From CTSoil-075 sp042610375 (GTDB lineage: Bacteria; Bacillota; Negativicutes; DSM-13327), in contig NZ_JBGJZL010000010.1 of NCBI RefSeq assembly GCF_042610375.1, positions 121,035 to 185,034 of the forward strand: a DNA stretch of 64,000 bases, given 5' to 3'. A model generated the notes under the pieces. It was not told the origin of the DNA and searched no databases. It saw only the letters and a list, made by a program, of their open reading frames with translations. Of this stretch, positions 34,307 to 42,455 are shown one piece after another (the first letter of the stretch is position 1; each line of letters starts with the position of its first letter). A program made the position numbers and the translations under genes.

Positions 34307-35464
34307 TTAATTTAAGGAAACTTTACTTGGCAATTCCTGTGTCACGATTGGTTTTCCATCTTCTCTATTACTTTCGTTGTGCTCAGCAGGCCATGTCCAT
34401 TTACTATTTGCAAAAAAGTTCCAATTAATTGAAACTGAAATACCTAGCAATTGGCCGGCATATATATTCCATCCTAAAAAGAGAAAGATTTGAGCAAATA
34501 AAGTTGTAATCCCAATACCAAGTCCACAAATTAAAGAAAATTGCGAAAATTTTACAATGCGTTTCCACAAAATTTCTTGTTTATATTCTCGCCATGTCAC
34601 ATTATTATTCCATAAAAAGTTATGAATTATTGCAATGCATGAAGCACTGACTGACGATGATAATTCTCCCATATTAAATAACTTAATAAAAATGTGTAAA
34701 CAGAGCAAATTTACAACAATTCCCAAGGCTCCTATAATACAAAAGGAGTAAAACTTATAGTCCTCAGGGCTATTATTGACTAATCGAAGGATATGCCGAA
34801 GATAATTATATTGTTCTTTTATGCTCATCTTTGACTCCCCCGCTTCCCTTGCGATGAAGGAATAGGGAATTTCATGCACAGTCCGATATTTTCCCTTCAC
34901 AAGGATTTCTATAAGAATCTTCCAGCCAATAGGATCAAGATGAGCAGCGTTTATCACATTGCGTTTAAGAGCAAAATATCCACTTGTAGAGTCAGAAATG
35001 AGGCGCAGTTTTTTAATAAAGAAACATCCTACTCCTCTAGCAATTCCAGATATTAGCTTACGAAATAAATTTAGTCCACCATCTGACCCTCCTGGTACGA
35101 AGCGGCTAGGAATTACAATATCTGCTTGTAATAATCGTTTAAGGATTAATGGGATCAATTCAGGAGGATGCTGAAGGTCTGCATCCATAACAATAATTTG
35201 ATTACCTTGAGAATGATAAAATCCTTTTACGACTGCAGATGCCAGCCCCCTCTCATTCTTTCGATGAAGGTATTTGACACAACTAAATTCATTGCATAAT
35301 TCTTCGAGCACTGCTAAGGTATCATCAACACTATCATCGACAAATACTATTTCATATAAACAGTTTTCCCGATTTAGAATGGTCATTATTCTCGAAGCAA
35401 TCAATCTAACATTATTTTTTTCATTAAAAGTTGGAATTATGATACTAAGATCCATATGAATCAT
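34307..35464 (-). CDS. Polyprenyl-phosphate glycosyltransferase (GT2) fused to GtrA domain
   Basis: 385 aa from the ATG at 35464 (GGAAGGA five to six bases before). GT2 domain of the dolichyl-phosphate mannosyltransferase type: LSIIIPTFNEKNN, VFVDDSVDDT, IIVMDADLQHPPE (DxD region) and IPSRFVPGGSDGG. The last 140 residues are a GtrA-type four-helix membrane domain, ending NWNFFANSKWTWP. Makes a lipid-linked hexose at the cytoplasmic face; the GtrA part may flip it. Works with the membrane glycosyltransferase encoded downstream. Confidence 0.9.
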   Translation of the reverse strand: MIHMDLSIIIPTFNEKNNVRLIASRIMTILNRENCLYEIVFVDDSVDDTLAVLEELCNEFSCVKYLHRKNERGLASAVVKGFYHSQGNQIIVMDADLQHPPELIPLILKRLLQADIVIPSRFVPGGSDGGLNLFRKLISGIARGVGCFFIKKLRLISDSTSGYFALKRNVINAAHLDPIGWKILIEILVKGKYRTVHEIPYSFIAREAGESKMSIKEQYNYLRHILRLVNNSPEDYKFYSFCIIGALGIVVNLLCLHIFIKLFNMGELSSSVSASCIAIIHNFLWNNNVTWREYKQEILWKRIVKFSQFSLICGLGIGITTLFAQIFLFLGWNIYAGQLLGISVSINWNFFANSKWTWPAEHNESNREDGKPIVTQELPSKVSLN

Positions 35465-35653
35465 TGTCATCCTTCCCTGCAACCAAATATTCTCCCTTAT
35501 TAGTTTTGTACTATAATGAGGTCCTTATCCCATGTAAAAAATGGTTTTTAGAATAAGAACATCTCAGTTAAATTGATCGCTTGTTAGTTGAAAATAGGAG
35601 AAGAAGTTAACCGTTTATTTTTACAAGAATTTTTTTATTATTATAGTTAAAAT

Positions 35654-35709
35654 AAAATCAAACCTCCTGCAAGCATTCATCTTAGAATCCTTGCAGGAGG
35701 TTTGATTTT
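35654..35709 (-). terminator. Terminator between DsrE gene and glycosyltransferases
   Basis: Long arms AAAATCAAACCTCCTGCAAG / CTTGCAGGAGGTTTGATTTT around a 16-base loop, just after the DsrE-family gene. Confidence 0.8.
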
Positions 35710-35730
35710 GCCGAAAATTCATTAAAAAGA

Positions 35731-36093
35731 TTATATAGAAAGTACTTTTTTACCTGACTTTAGTAGATCAGTAAGTGGAATTCCCATAGGTTTTACGTCG
35801 ATTCCCAGATTCACCAAAATCTCTGCGACACCATACATCTGAGCGCAGGCTACGCAAGCCGTCACATGAACTCCAGCTTCTATCATTTGAGAAACCCGCC
35901 CTTGGATTTCATCATCAGTGGCCAAAAGTTTTGCTGAAGCCCCCCATACAATAAGTGTTACGTCATCCCACCATCCCCTAGTCTTAGAATTGAACGTATA
36001 CATAAACGCCATACTCAAAGCAACTTCCTTGTCTCCACTTGTCCATAGAATATAAAGTTCATTATTTTCCGGTTTCTCAACATGATTTTCCAT
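35731..36093 (-). CDS. DsrE-family protein
   Basis: 120 aa. Begins with a hydrophilic stretch, then LYILWTSGDKEVALSMAFMYTF, DVTLIVWGASAKLLATD, VTACVACAQMYGVAEILVNLGIDV and a final SGKKVLSI. This is the DsrE/YchN-like fold; the cysteines in ACVACAQ are at the place where sulfur-relay members carry their active Cys. Role in sulfur transfer is possible but unproven. Monocistronic with its own terminator. Confidence 0.82.
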   Translation of the reverse strand: MENHVEKPENNELYILWTSGDKEVALSMAFMYTFNSKTRGWWDDVTLIVWGASAKLLATDDEIQGRVSQMIEAGVHVTACVACAQMYGVAEILVNLGIDVKPMGIPLTDLLKSGKKVLSI

Positions 36094-36314
36094 AATATTA
36101 CCTCCATTTTATGTGAAAAATTAATGGTTATTTTCCTAAGATTCCAGCAATATCTCTCATGATTTTTTGCGTTCTTTACAAACTATCACTTTTTAACAAT
36201 TTTATAATTACTTCGTCGAAAGGTAATTTTATCCTTTAAATAAAAAAACATAAAAATTTATAACTTTATCATATAACACCATTTTTAATAATATTTTTTA
36301 CGAATGCATCTGAA

Positions 36315-36357
36315 GATTATGGATTACTTGATCGAGTGTTACAAGTAATCCATAATC
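36315..36357. repeat. Perfect 16-bp inverted repeat
   Basis: GATTATGGATTACTTG, an 11-base loop, then CAAGTAATCCATAATC. No T-run follows on either strand. It lies in a 540-bp stretch otherwise without a firm gene. Confidence 0.8.
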
Positions 36358-36370
36358 CTGCACCATATTA

Positions 36371-36583
36371 ATGGACGGATATACGACTAGTAATGCACGA
36401 AAGATCTTGTGGCAAAGTATAGTAGTACCTCGCCAGGAGAATTTTATTACCCACCTGGGCGACCACGACTGGATTTTAAGTGGATCAGCCGTTAAATGGA
36501 CACTGCCAACTTTGAAAAGCATTGCAAAACAGGAATATTGCCGTTTTTATTATCCTAGCCAAAGCGTGGCTTTTTTGTATTGA
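36371..36583 (+). CDS. Uncertain 70-aa reading frame
   Basis: An open frame starting MDGYTTSNARKILWQS and ending FYYPSQSVAFLY, with a higher GC content than its surroundings. There is no ribosome site before the ATG. It may be a fragment of a transferred gene or not coding at all. A small hairpin (AGCCA / TGGCT plus T-run) overlaps its end. Confidence 0.25.
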   Translation: MDGYTTSNARKILWQSIVVPRQENFITHLGDHDWILSGSAVKWTLPTLKSIAKQEYCRFYYPSQSVAFLY

Positions 36584-36639
36584 TTAGCAGTATAAAAAAT
36601 ATATTTTGTTATATCCTATAGTTAAAAAGGAGTTTTATT

Positions 36640-36777
36640 ATGAATTGCGAAAACAATAAACTTCAATATGCGGAATGCCATTTTTGCGGTCAAGAAAAGA
36701 AATGTTTTGTACAAGTTGAATCTGATGAAGAACATATAATATGCCCTATTTGTTTATTTACTGGAGATAGTGACTAA
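36640..36777 (+). CDS. 45-aa double-CxxC zinc-ribbon-like protein, copy 1
   Basis: ATG at 36640 with AAGGAG eight bases upstream. The product has YAECHFCGQEKKCFVQVE followed by IICPICLF: two CxxC knuckles plus an extra Cys. A paralogue at 41041-41181 shares the YAxCxxCGQExxCFxQ core and the second CxxC. Likely a small metal-binding protein; partner and role unknown. Confidence 0.7.
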   Translation: MNCENNKLQYAECHFCGQEKKCFVQVESDEEHIICPICLFTGDSD

Positions 36778-36855
36778 TTAATAAATTAACTTCCACCACC
36801 CATTTATTTTATTGCGTAAATGTGATATACTGATGCTACCATCGTTTATTGGTAC

Positions 36856-36904
36856 AGAAACAGCCCACTTTACTTTTTTATAAAAGTAGAGATGGGCTGT
36901 TTCT
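36856..36904 (+). terminator. Hairpin terminator
   Basis: Twelve-base perfect outer arms AGAAACAGCCCA / TGGGCTGTTTCT with a further inner stem, followed by ATTTAA. About 80 bp after the 45-aa gene. Confidence 0.65.
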
Positions 36905-37290
36905 ATTTAAACTGGTTATTCTCTTTATCAAAAGAAACTACGGTCACGCGACTAATCGATCAATCTCATTCTGCAATGCTATCCCCAACGTACGCTGCAT
37001 ACAATAAGTACAGGGGGATTAGATTGCTTATTGAAATTTTCCAAAATTCAATACTATTTCTTATTATTCCATTTGGAACAATCATATCCATATGGTTAAT
37101 TTGCAAGATTTTTGAAGGCTATTAGGATTTCTTTTATCAATGCTAGCACCATAATTCTAGTACAAAATCTTACATTCAACTATCAGAAAAATGATTTGAA
37201 TTGACTTTTCTTTATAAAAGGTATATTTACCTTTAAACTGGCAATAATAATTTTATTCCTAGTTCCTAAACTATCTTTCCTCTCCCATTA
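36905..37290. other. Stretch without a firm gene
   Basis: A plus-strand frame to 37125 encodes a hydrophobic C-terminus (ILFLIIPFGTIISIWLI), but its first ATG lies inside the preceding terminator and no internal start has a ribosome site. It could be a decayed membrane-protein gene. Nothing else seen. Confidence 0.4.
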
Positions 37291-37318
37291 GCTCTCCTAT
37301 GGAGGGCCCTTTTTTATT
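37291..37318 (+). terminator. Hairpin terminator
   Basis: GCTCTCC / GGAGGGC with a 3-base loop (one wobble), followed by CCTTTTTTATTT on the plus strand. Confidence 0.55.
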
Positions 37319-37492
37319 TATCATTCTCTAATAGCAATACCCCCAACATTAATCATTAATCTATGGTCAAACTACTATTGAGAGATGATTGGATCTGTGC
37401 CACTAATTCATGCTATTGGATAGACTTCTCCTAAACAATGCTATACTATAAATATGACTCGTAATAAATAGTTCAATATGAAAGGGTAAATG

Positions 37493-38386
37493 ATGATTAA
37501 TGAAAAGAATATTAAAACGTTAGGGACACATAGTGGGAAATTTCATGCAGACGATGTTATGGCTACCGCTATACTGAGGTTACTATTAGGGGATATAAAA
37601 GTAACAAGAACAAGAGATGATAATATACTCAAAAAGTTAGATTTGGTTTATGACATATCTTTGGGAGAATTCGACCATCACCAGTTAACTAAAGAACTTA
37701 GAGAAAATAATATTCCGTATGCTTCTTGTGGTCTGGTTTGGAGAGAGTTTGGTTCGAGAGTAATCCAAAAATTTAATTCTCAATTTGAAGAAAATGATAT
37801 CATCTCAATTTTTGATTATGTTGATAAAAACCTAGTGCAGGGAATTGATGCTACAGATAATGGTATAGATATCAAATCAGAAATTAAAGTAACTTCGATA
37901 ACTGATATTATCCAAAGTTTTAATCCTACATGGGATTCAAATGATTCTCAAGATGAGGCGTTCGAAGAAGCTACTCACTATGCAACTGAGGTGATAAAAA
38001 GAATAATAAGCAGACAAGTTTCTGTTATAAAAGCAAGGAGCATCGTAAATGATGCCTTTGAAAATAGGACGATTAATGAAATAATGATTTTAAAAAATGG
38101 TTGCCCTTGGCTCCATCAATTGCTTAAAATCGATTTAAATAATGAGGTATTATTCGTTATTTCTCCAAGTGATGATAATGCAGAATATAAGATTCAGACT
38201 GTAAAGAAAACCGTTGATACTTTCGAAGCAAGAAAAGACCTATTAGAATCCATTAGAGGAAAATCAAGTGAAGAAATAAATTCTATCATTAAAATAGACG
38301 ATTCTATCTTTTGTCACAAGGCAGGGTTTATAGCATCAACTAAAAGTATGGAGAGTGCTTTAAAAATAGCAAAATTATCAATTTAA
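37493..38386 (+). CDS. MYG1/UPF0160 family protein (intact copy)
   Basis: 297 aa starting at the second of two ATGs (AAAGGG six bases upstream). N-terminal block GTHSGKFHADDVMATAILRLL, later EFDHHQLTKE and PYASCGLVWREFG, then FNPTWDS and CHKAGFIAS near the end. These are the MYG1 motifs; the His/Asp residues form a DHH-like metal site, and family members have been described as exonucleases. A truncated, frameshifted second copy lies at 63081-63460. The gene is monocistronic on the plus strand. Confidence 0.88.
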   Translation: MINEKNIKTLGTHSGKFHADDVMATAILRLLLGDIKVTRTRDDNILKKLDLVYDISLGEFDHHQLTKELRENNIPYASCGLVWREFGSRVIQKFNSQFEENDIISIFDYVDKNLVQGIDATDNGIDIKSEIKVTSITDIIQSFNPTWDSNDSQDEAFEEATHYATEVIKRIISRQVSVIKARSIVNDAFENRTINEIMILKNGCPWLHQLLKIDLNNEVLFVISPSDDNAEYKIQTVKKTVDTFEARKDLLESIRGKSSEEINSIIKIDDSIFCHKAGFIASTKSMESALKIAKLSI

Positions 38387-38606
38387 ACTTTGTAAGTTTA
38401 AATCAGTCACGCTACTTCTTGATTAATAGCTAATCTGTAATCCATTTTCCTGATAGGTAAAAAGAATCATAATGATTACAAATATCAATTTTACCTTTTC
38501 ATTTTAATAGTGTACTATAAAGACAGGAAAATTGTAATGATTCCAAAGTTAATGAATAATTAAATTTATCTTAATTTTAGCGCAGAATTCTAGGAGGTGT
38601 ATTGAT

Positions 38607-38783
38607 TTGAAAAAAACTATACTCATCAAACAAATTCTTGAAGCTGATTCGGTAAAACAAGATTCGGCAACTGGAGTCATGGAGCAGAGTTGGAAAGATA
38701 CAATGCTTAATCAAATGGATGAAAATAAAATGAAACCTATTGATGAATTCCGGTATAGTCAACGCTGTTATTGTGGCCTCTAA
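38607..38783 (+). CDS. 58-aa hypothetical protein
   Basis: TTG start at 38607, nine bases after AGGAGG. The product is hydrophilic (KKTILIKQILEADSV, then MEQSWKDTMLNQMDE) and ends SQRCYCGL. A terminator follows at 38848. No family recognised; the strong ribosome site and terminator support coding. The TTG start is shared by many tiny genes of this window. Confidence 0.55.
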   Translation: MKKTILIKQILEADSVKQDSATGVMEQSWKDTMLNQMDENKMKPIDEFRYSQRCYCGL

Positions 38784-38847
38784 TTAATTAGATAAAAGAA
38801 AAACAAATTAAAACGCTATTGCGAAAATCAATTTGTTTCATTTTTTT

Positions 38848-38880
38848 AGTTCTTATCTTTTTACAGATAAGAACTTTTTA
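38848..38880 (+). terminator. Terminator of the 58-aa gene
   Basis: AGTTCTTATC / GATAAGAACT hairpin followed by TTTTTATTTT. Confidence 0.8.
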
Positions 38881-38997
38881 TTTTACGGCTATTTGAATTT
38901 TTGATTGCTCTCTAAAAAATTTAGTATTTTGGAAATTTAAATAGAGTCTGTAATATTTGTGGGATTTTAAAAATCATTTTCAACGAGATCATCTAAT

Positions 38998-39651
38998 TCA
39001 TTCTTCGATTTGTGACTGCCTCGCTAAATGGAAAGACAAGCTACTGAGTCCTACAGATAGGTCTTCATTGATAATTCGCACAGTATCTGGAACTTTAATT
39101 TTACGTGGGGCAAAATTCCATATACCACGTATTCCAGCATCAACTAATTGATCAGCAACTTCTTGGGCATAAACTCCTGGCACGGAAATAATTCCGATAT
39201 GAATCATTTGTTCTTGCATCACTTCTTTTAAACAGTCTAAATTGGATACTTGTATACCATCTATACATTGCCCAATTTTATTGGGATCATTATCAAAAAT
39301 AGCCACTAATTTAAAACCTAGGGAATCAAATTTTTGATAATGAGCTAATGCCCATCCAAGATGCCCTAAGCCAACTATAGCAATCTGCCAATTTTTATCA
39401 AGCCCCAGAATCTTCCCTATATTAAAAATAAGATCCATTATATGGTATCCAACGCCTTTTTTACCGAATTGCCCAAATGAAGCTAAATCTTTACGAATTT
39501 GTTCCGGTGAAATTCCTAAACGTTGACCTAGTTCTTCAGAAGAAATAATTTCCATTCCTTCATCCCGACTCAGCCTAAGAGTACGAAAATATAACGGCAA
39601 ACGGTCTATGATAACCTTAGAAATCACAGTTTTGTCAATACTCTCTTTCAA
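38998..39651 (-). CDS. rex: Redox-sensing transcriptional repressor Rex
   Basis: 217 aa. N-terminal winged helix: VIIDRLPLYFRTLRLSRD, ISSEELGQRLGISPEQIRKDLASFGQFGKKGVGY, typical of Rex. The Rossmann domain has IVGLGHLGWALAHY (NADH-binding) and IGIISVPGVYAQEVADQLVDAGIRGIWNFAP. Rex senses the NADH/NAD ratio and represses fermentation and respiratory genes in anaerobes. Stands alone here. No convincing Rex operator was seen next to it. Confidence 0.96.
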   Translation of the reverse strand: MKESIDKTVISKVIIDRLPLYFRTLRLSRDEGMEIISSEELGQRLGISPEQIRKDLASFGQFGKKGVGYHIMDLIFNIGKILGLDKNWQIAIVGLGHLGWALAHYQKFDSLGFKLVAIFDNDPNKIGQCIDGIQVSNLDCLKEVMQEQMIHIGIISVPGVYAQEVADQLVDAGIRGIWNFAPRKIKVPDTVRIINEDLSVGLSSLSFHLARQSQIEE

Positions 39652-39828
39652 TGATAAATCCTCCTCTGAATGGTATTTTCAAAAAGCATATCTTATCTTT
39701 TGTAAATTCATTTACTTTATTATATATAATTTGTCATGCAACCTCAAAACTCCCCCTTGAAAACTTCTTTTTTAAAAATTTTATTATTAGTAATTTGACA
39801 GTTGATTAGTTGTTTTAGGTAAAAAAAT

Positions 39829-39867
39829 AAGCCATGTCGTAGGACTACTATTCCTAGACATGGCTTT
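39829..39867 (-). terminator. Terminator after the 29-aa peptide gene
   Basis: AAGCCATGTC-TAGGA / TCCTA-CGACATGGCTT nearly perfect hairpin on the minus strand. Confidence 0.75.
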
Positions 39868-39899
39868 AATTTTTATTATAGTTTATCTCTATATTCATT

Positions 39900-39989
39900 T
39901 TAATCGTGGAAACCTGTTTTTTGCATAATTTCACCCTGTCTTGCTAGTTCTTCCATAATAAATAATCCTATCGTTTTTAAAAGTTTCAT
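39900..39989 (-). CDS. 29-aa amphipathic peptide, copy 2
   Basis: ATG at 39989 after AAAGGAG. Product MKLLKTIGLFIMEELARQGE then IMQKTGFHD. Related to the 23-aa peptide at 14006-14077 (shared MKLLxxIGxFIxExL). Followed by a terminator. In both loci the peptide gene is next to a 35-aa CHCC protein gene, but the order of the two is swapped. Confidence 0.58.
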   Translation of the reverse strand: MKLLKTIGLFIMEELARQGEIMQKTGFHD

Positions 39990-40171
39990 GATTATCACTC
40001 CTTTAATTTTGACCACTTGTTGGTTTTGATTTAACTATATCTCAAATGGTAATCATTGTAAATTTAAAAGTTTATTCTGTTAAAAGATACAATTGTGTTG
40101 ATTATAACTATTCAATACTGAACGAATTGTTTGCAAATATAAATTTTTCTACCCAAAGATAGACGGCTCAT

Positions 40172-40279
40172 CTATTTATTCGATACCCGCACACTAACTT
40201 TCTTACCACATTTTGCGCATTTTCCTTTACCATGTCTGTTGATATTAACTTTACCGCCGCACTGAGTATGAATTAACAA
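40172..40279 (-). CDS. 35-aa putative zinc-binding protein, copy 2
   Basis: Same length as 13788-13895. Reads MLIHTQCGGKVNINRHGKGK then CAKCGKKVSVRVSNK from the TTG at 40279; an upstream in-frame TTG (40285) lies closer to GGGAGG. Cys7, His16 and the CxxC at 21-24 are kept while Cys9 of copy 1 is Gly here, so a CHCC site is the conserved core. The terminator seen after copy 1 is degenerate here. Confidence 0.72.
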   Translation of the reverse strand: MLIHTQCGGKVNINRHGKGKCAKCGKKVSVRVSNK

Positions 40280-40377
40280 ATTCAATATCCCTCCCCTCAT
40301 TTAATAGCCACAAAATCATTCTATGAATTATTCTCGAAATTGAGAACAAATAATTCTATATCAATTCAAATAAAAAA

Positions 40378-40407
40378 CACCGTCCTATCAATTAAGATAA
40401 GACGATG
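40378..40407 (-). terminator. Terminator after the 46-aa gene
   Basis: CATCGTCTTATC / GATAGGACGGTG hairpin on the minus strand followed by T-rich sequence. Confidence 0.65.
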
Positions 40408-40415
40408 CCTTACAT

Positions 40416-40556
40416 TTATCGATATAACAAGTAATAATTTGACATCGCAGTACTAAGTAGTTCTTTTTTCTTCAATTCATTTAAGACTATGTTAGGATCT
40501 TCTAAATATTCCACGTAGGCTTTATCTTCTTTTTGATCATCATTAACTGTTTCCAC
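40416..40556 (-). CDS. 46-aa acidic hypothetical protein
   Basis: GTG at 40556 with AAGGAA/GGAGGAAGG upstream. Product METVNDDQKEDKAYVEYLED then a charged helix (NELKKKELLSTAM) and NYYLLYR. No family recognised. Ribosome site and a terminator immediately downstream support it. Confidence 0.52.
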   Translation of the reverse strand: METVNDDQKEDKAYVEYLEDPNIVLNELKKKELLSTAMSNYYLLYR

Positions 40557-40681
40557 ATTCCTTCCTCCCTTTTTACAAGATACTTATATTATTGCTTTTA
40601 AAGCTTTATGTTATTATTTTTAGGCAAATAAAAAAGCCCCTGCCAAGTCAATTATGAACTGCACCACATCAGAAGTAATTA

Positions 40682-40834
40682 TTACAATAAAATTTTAATA
40701 ATTACGCTAACCGCTATAGCTCCGCCAATCCATACTACCCATTTTGGTACATCGTATGTTGAAGATGTTTCTTCAACTTTATCATCGATCTTTGATCCTA
40801 ATTCATCTATTTTCTTTTTCAACTCTTCATCCAA
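40682..40834 (-). CDS. 50-aa tail-anchored membrane protein
   Basis: TTG start at 40834, eight bases after GGAGG. A charged helix (DEELKKKIDELGSKIDDKV) is followed by one C-terminal membrane segment (WVVWIGGAIAVSVIIKILL). The layout is that of small tail-anchored proteins; no family recognised. Confidence 0.62.
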   Translation of the reverse strand: MDEELKKKIDELGSKIDDKVEETSSTYDVPKWVVWIGGAIAVSVIIKILL

Positions 40835-41040
40835 CTTTATCACCTCCCACTGTTATTGTATTCTGTTAACTCGATAAAGTTCATCAAAAGCCACACACTT
40901 GAACGTAAATGCCGATAAGCAAATCATGCGGAGACACATTACTCCCTTTTACCATTTTCTACAAAATTAAATAAAAGGTAATATTATCCGCTCATAAAAT
41001 ATACGTTTTATTAAATACTAAATTTAAAAGAGGTGTTATT

Positions 41041-41181
41041 ATGCTTACTACAAGCAGTGAATCTAAGTATGCGAAGTGTAATTGCTGTGGTCAAGAAAGG
41101 GAATGTTTTATACAATATAAATTTAACAACGAACAGGCATTGTGCGTATATTGCCTATCTGCTATATATTGCTATTTATAA
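41041..41181 (+). CDS. 46-aa double-CxxC zinc-ribbon-like protein, copy 2
   Basis: ATG at 41041 with AGAGGTG upstream. Contains YAKCNCCGQERECFIQYK and ALCVYCLSAIYCYL. Paralogue of the 45-aa protein at 36640-36777: same spacing of the two CxxC knuckles and the intervening Cys. Confidence 0.7.
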   Translation: MLTTSSESKYAKCNCCGQERECFIQYKFNNEQALCVYCLSAIYCYL

Positions 41182-41305
41182 ATACGAGGACTATCCACGT
41201 TTGTAAGTAGTTCTTTTTTTTAATCACTTATGACTGCTATATGATACTCACCTTCTAAGTTTAATGATCATATAATGTATTATCTTCGATAAAGGAGGAA
41301 TACTT

Positions 41306-41410
41306 ATGGGCTTCGGTTTTGGAGGCGGACGCAATGGTAGCTGTATTATTATCATAATTATCCTTTTATTATTTTTCTGCTGTAGTGAAGACTCTTCTTG
41401 TAGCTGCTAA
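41306..41410 (+). CDS. 34-aa Gly/Ile/Cys-rich small membrane protein
   Basis: ATG at 41306 after AAAGGAGG. MGFGFGGGRNGS, then a hydrophobic run of Ile/Leu/Phe and a Cys/Ser-rich end (CCSEDSSCSC). Resembles the style of tiny YjcZ-like sporulation membrane proteins of Firmicutes, without a firm match. Terminator directly downstream. Confidence 0.65.
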   Translation: MGFGFGGGRNGSCIIIIIILLLFFCCSEDSSCSC

Positions 41411-41448
41411 TTCTTTCTAAATTAATCCACCAAACTATTCCCTCTTAT

Positions 41449-41480
41449 AACCACGTTTCGCCAAAACGTGGTTTATTTTT
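41449..41480 (+). terminator. Terminator of the 34-aa gene
   Basis: AACCACGTTT / AAACGTGGTT hairpin followed by TATTTTTTTT on the plus strand. Confidence 0.85.
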
Positions 41481-41493
41481 TTTGTATAAATAA

Positions 41494-41513
41494 AAGCGCC
41501 CTGTAGGGCGCTT
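41494..41513 (-). terminator. Terminator of the Cys-rich protein gene
   Basis: AAGCGCCC / GGGCGCTT hairpin, followed on the minus strand by TTATTT; starts 14 bp after the stop at 41527. Confidence 0.75.
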
Positions 41514-41526
41514 GGCAATGATAACA

Positions 41527-41772
41527 CTAACAACAGCCATGATGAAAATCATGATTACACCATGGGCACCACTTCCACTCTTTGTGACATTTACGATGGC
41601 ATTTAGGACACTCGCGTTCATCATTACACTTGTTATCACACTCACACTTGTTATTACACTTATTATCACACTTGTTATCACACTCACACTCGCATTCATT
41701 ATGCCAATCATTTTCATACTGAATAGGCATATAGCCTCCTCTATTATCATGTTCAGATTCAACTTTTTTCAT
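41527..41772 (-). CDS. Cys-rich protein with CDNKC repeats and zinc ribbon
   Basis: 81 aa from the ATG at 41772 (AGAGGTG upstream). After an acidic start (KKVESEHDNRGGYMPIQYEN) it contains ECECECDNKCDNKCNNKCE, a run of x-Cys-x-x-x-Cys units, then CPKCHRKCHKEWKWCPWC and a His/Cys end HDFHHGCC. Eighteen or more Cys in 81 residues implies heavy metal or cluster binding, or a cross-linked spore-coat role. No named family. Confidence 0.7.
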   Translation of the reverse strand: MKKVESEHDNRGGYMPIQYENDWHNECECECDNKCDNKCNNKCECDNKCNDERECPKCHRKCHKEWKWCPWCNHDFHHGCC

Positions 41773-41911
41773 TTTTTCACCTCTCTTCACTATTATTCTA
41801 TATATAATATGTAAAGAGAGTGAAAACGTTCCTTTATCTGAGTCCCCTCCCACGTATAACTCCTACCTCAAACGGCAATAATATGATTGTGTGCACATCT
41901 CTTTTCTCCCG

Positions 41912-41949
41912 GAACAAGACCATCAACGGCGCTGGTCTTGTTCTTTTTT
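41912..41949 (+). terminator. Plus-strand terminator without an assigned gene
   Basis: GAACAAGACCA / TGGTCTTGTTC perfect hairpin followed by TTTTTT. No gene ends just upstream on this strand, so it may end a small RNA from about 41850. Confidence 0.7.
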
Positions 41950-42105
41950 GATTAAATTTCATAAGTCACAGCTCCATGCTCTGACTACATTCTTTATCAT
42001 CCATCTACTAACGCCCTAGTACGCAATATATTTTTCACTTCCTTCAAGCAATACGCATAAACTAACTATGTAATCTATTAATTTATTTCACAACGAGGTG
42101 ATAAT

Positions 42106-42249
42106 ATGATTATTGATTTCGATGAGCAAAAGTTTAAAAATGAAATTAAAACGATAGCTAAAGGTTACGGAGCATCGTCTAGCAATGCCAAAATGGCAGT
42201 ATCAGTAGCTTTATCAGCTGTATATAAGGCAAGCAAACCTGTAAAATAA
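42106..42249 (+). CDS. 47-aa hypothetical protein
   Basis: ATG at 42106 with GAGGTG upstream. Product MIIDFDEQKFKNEIKTIAKG then SSSNAKMAVSVALSAVYKAS. Likely one or two helices; no family recognised. A terminator follows. Confidence 0.58.
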   Translation: MIIDFDEQKFKNEIKTIAKGYGASSSNAKMAVSVALSAVYKASKPVK

Positions 42250-42266
42250 TAAAGTCTGCTTTAACG

Positions 42267-42297
42267 CCAGCAAGTAGAATTTTACTTGCTGGATTTT
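42267..42297 (+). terminator. Terminator of the 47-aa gene
   Basis: CCAGCAAGTA / TACTTGCTGG hairpin followed by ATTTTTTATTTTT. Confidence 0.85.
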
Positions 42298-42335
42298 TTA
42301 TTTTTAAGGACAGCATTTCAATAGCAAATAAAAAA

Positions 42336-42401
42336 GGCCACGCTTTAACGATTGACTTTGGTACGTGATTTTATACCTCAATCAATCGTTAACTAGTGAC
42401 C
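42336..42401 (-). terminator. Long terminator after the rubrerythrin operon
   Basis: On the minus strand GGTCAC..TTAACGATTGA pairs with TCAATCGTTAA..GTGGCC across a 20-base loop and is followed by TTTTTTATTT. Confidence 0.75.
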
Positions 42402-42455
42402 ACCCTACCTAGAAAATACTTTTTTAGCACAGACCATTTCCTGGATCAAACGTGT

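Noticed and set aside
36892..37125. 77-codon plus-strand membrane frame
   Set aside because: Its start lies inside a terminator hairpin and no internal start has a ribosome site; kept only as a note on the intergenic stretch.
39660..39720. Possible Rex operator upstream of rex
   Set aside because: TTTGTAAATTCATTTAC only loosely matches the TTGTTAA-N4-TTAACAA pattern; too weak to call.
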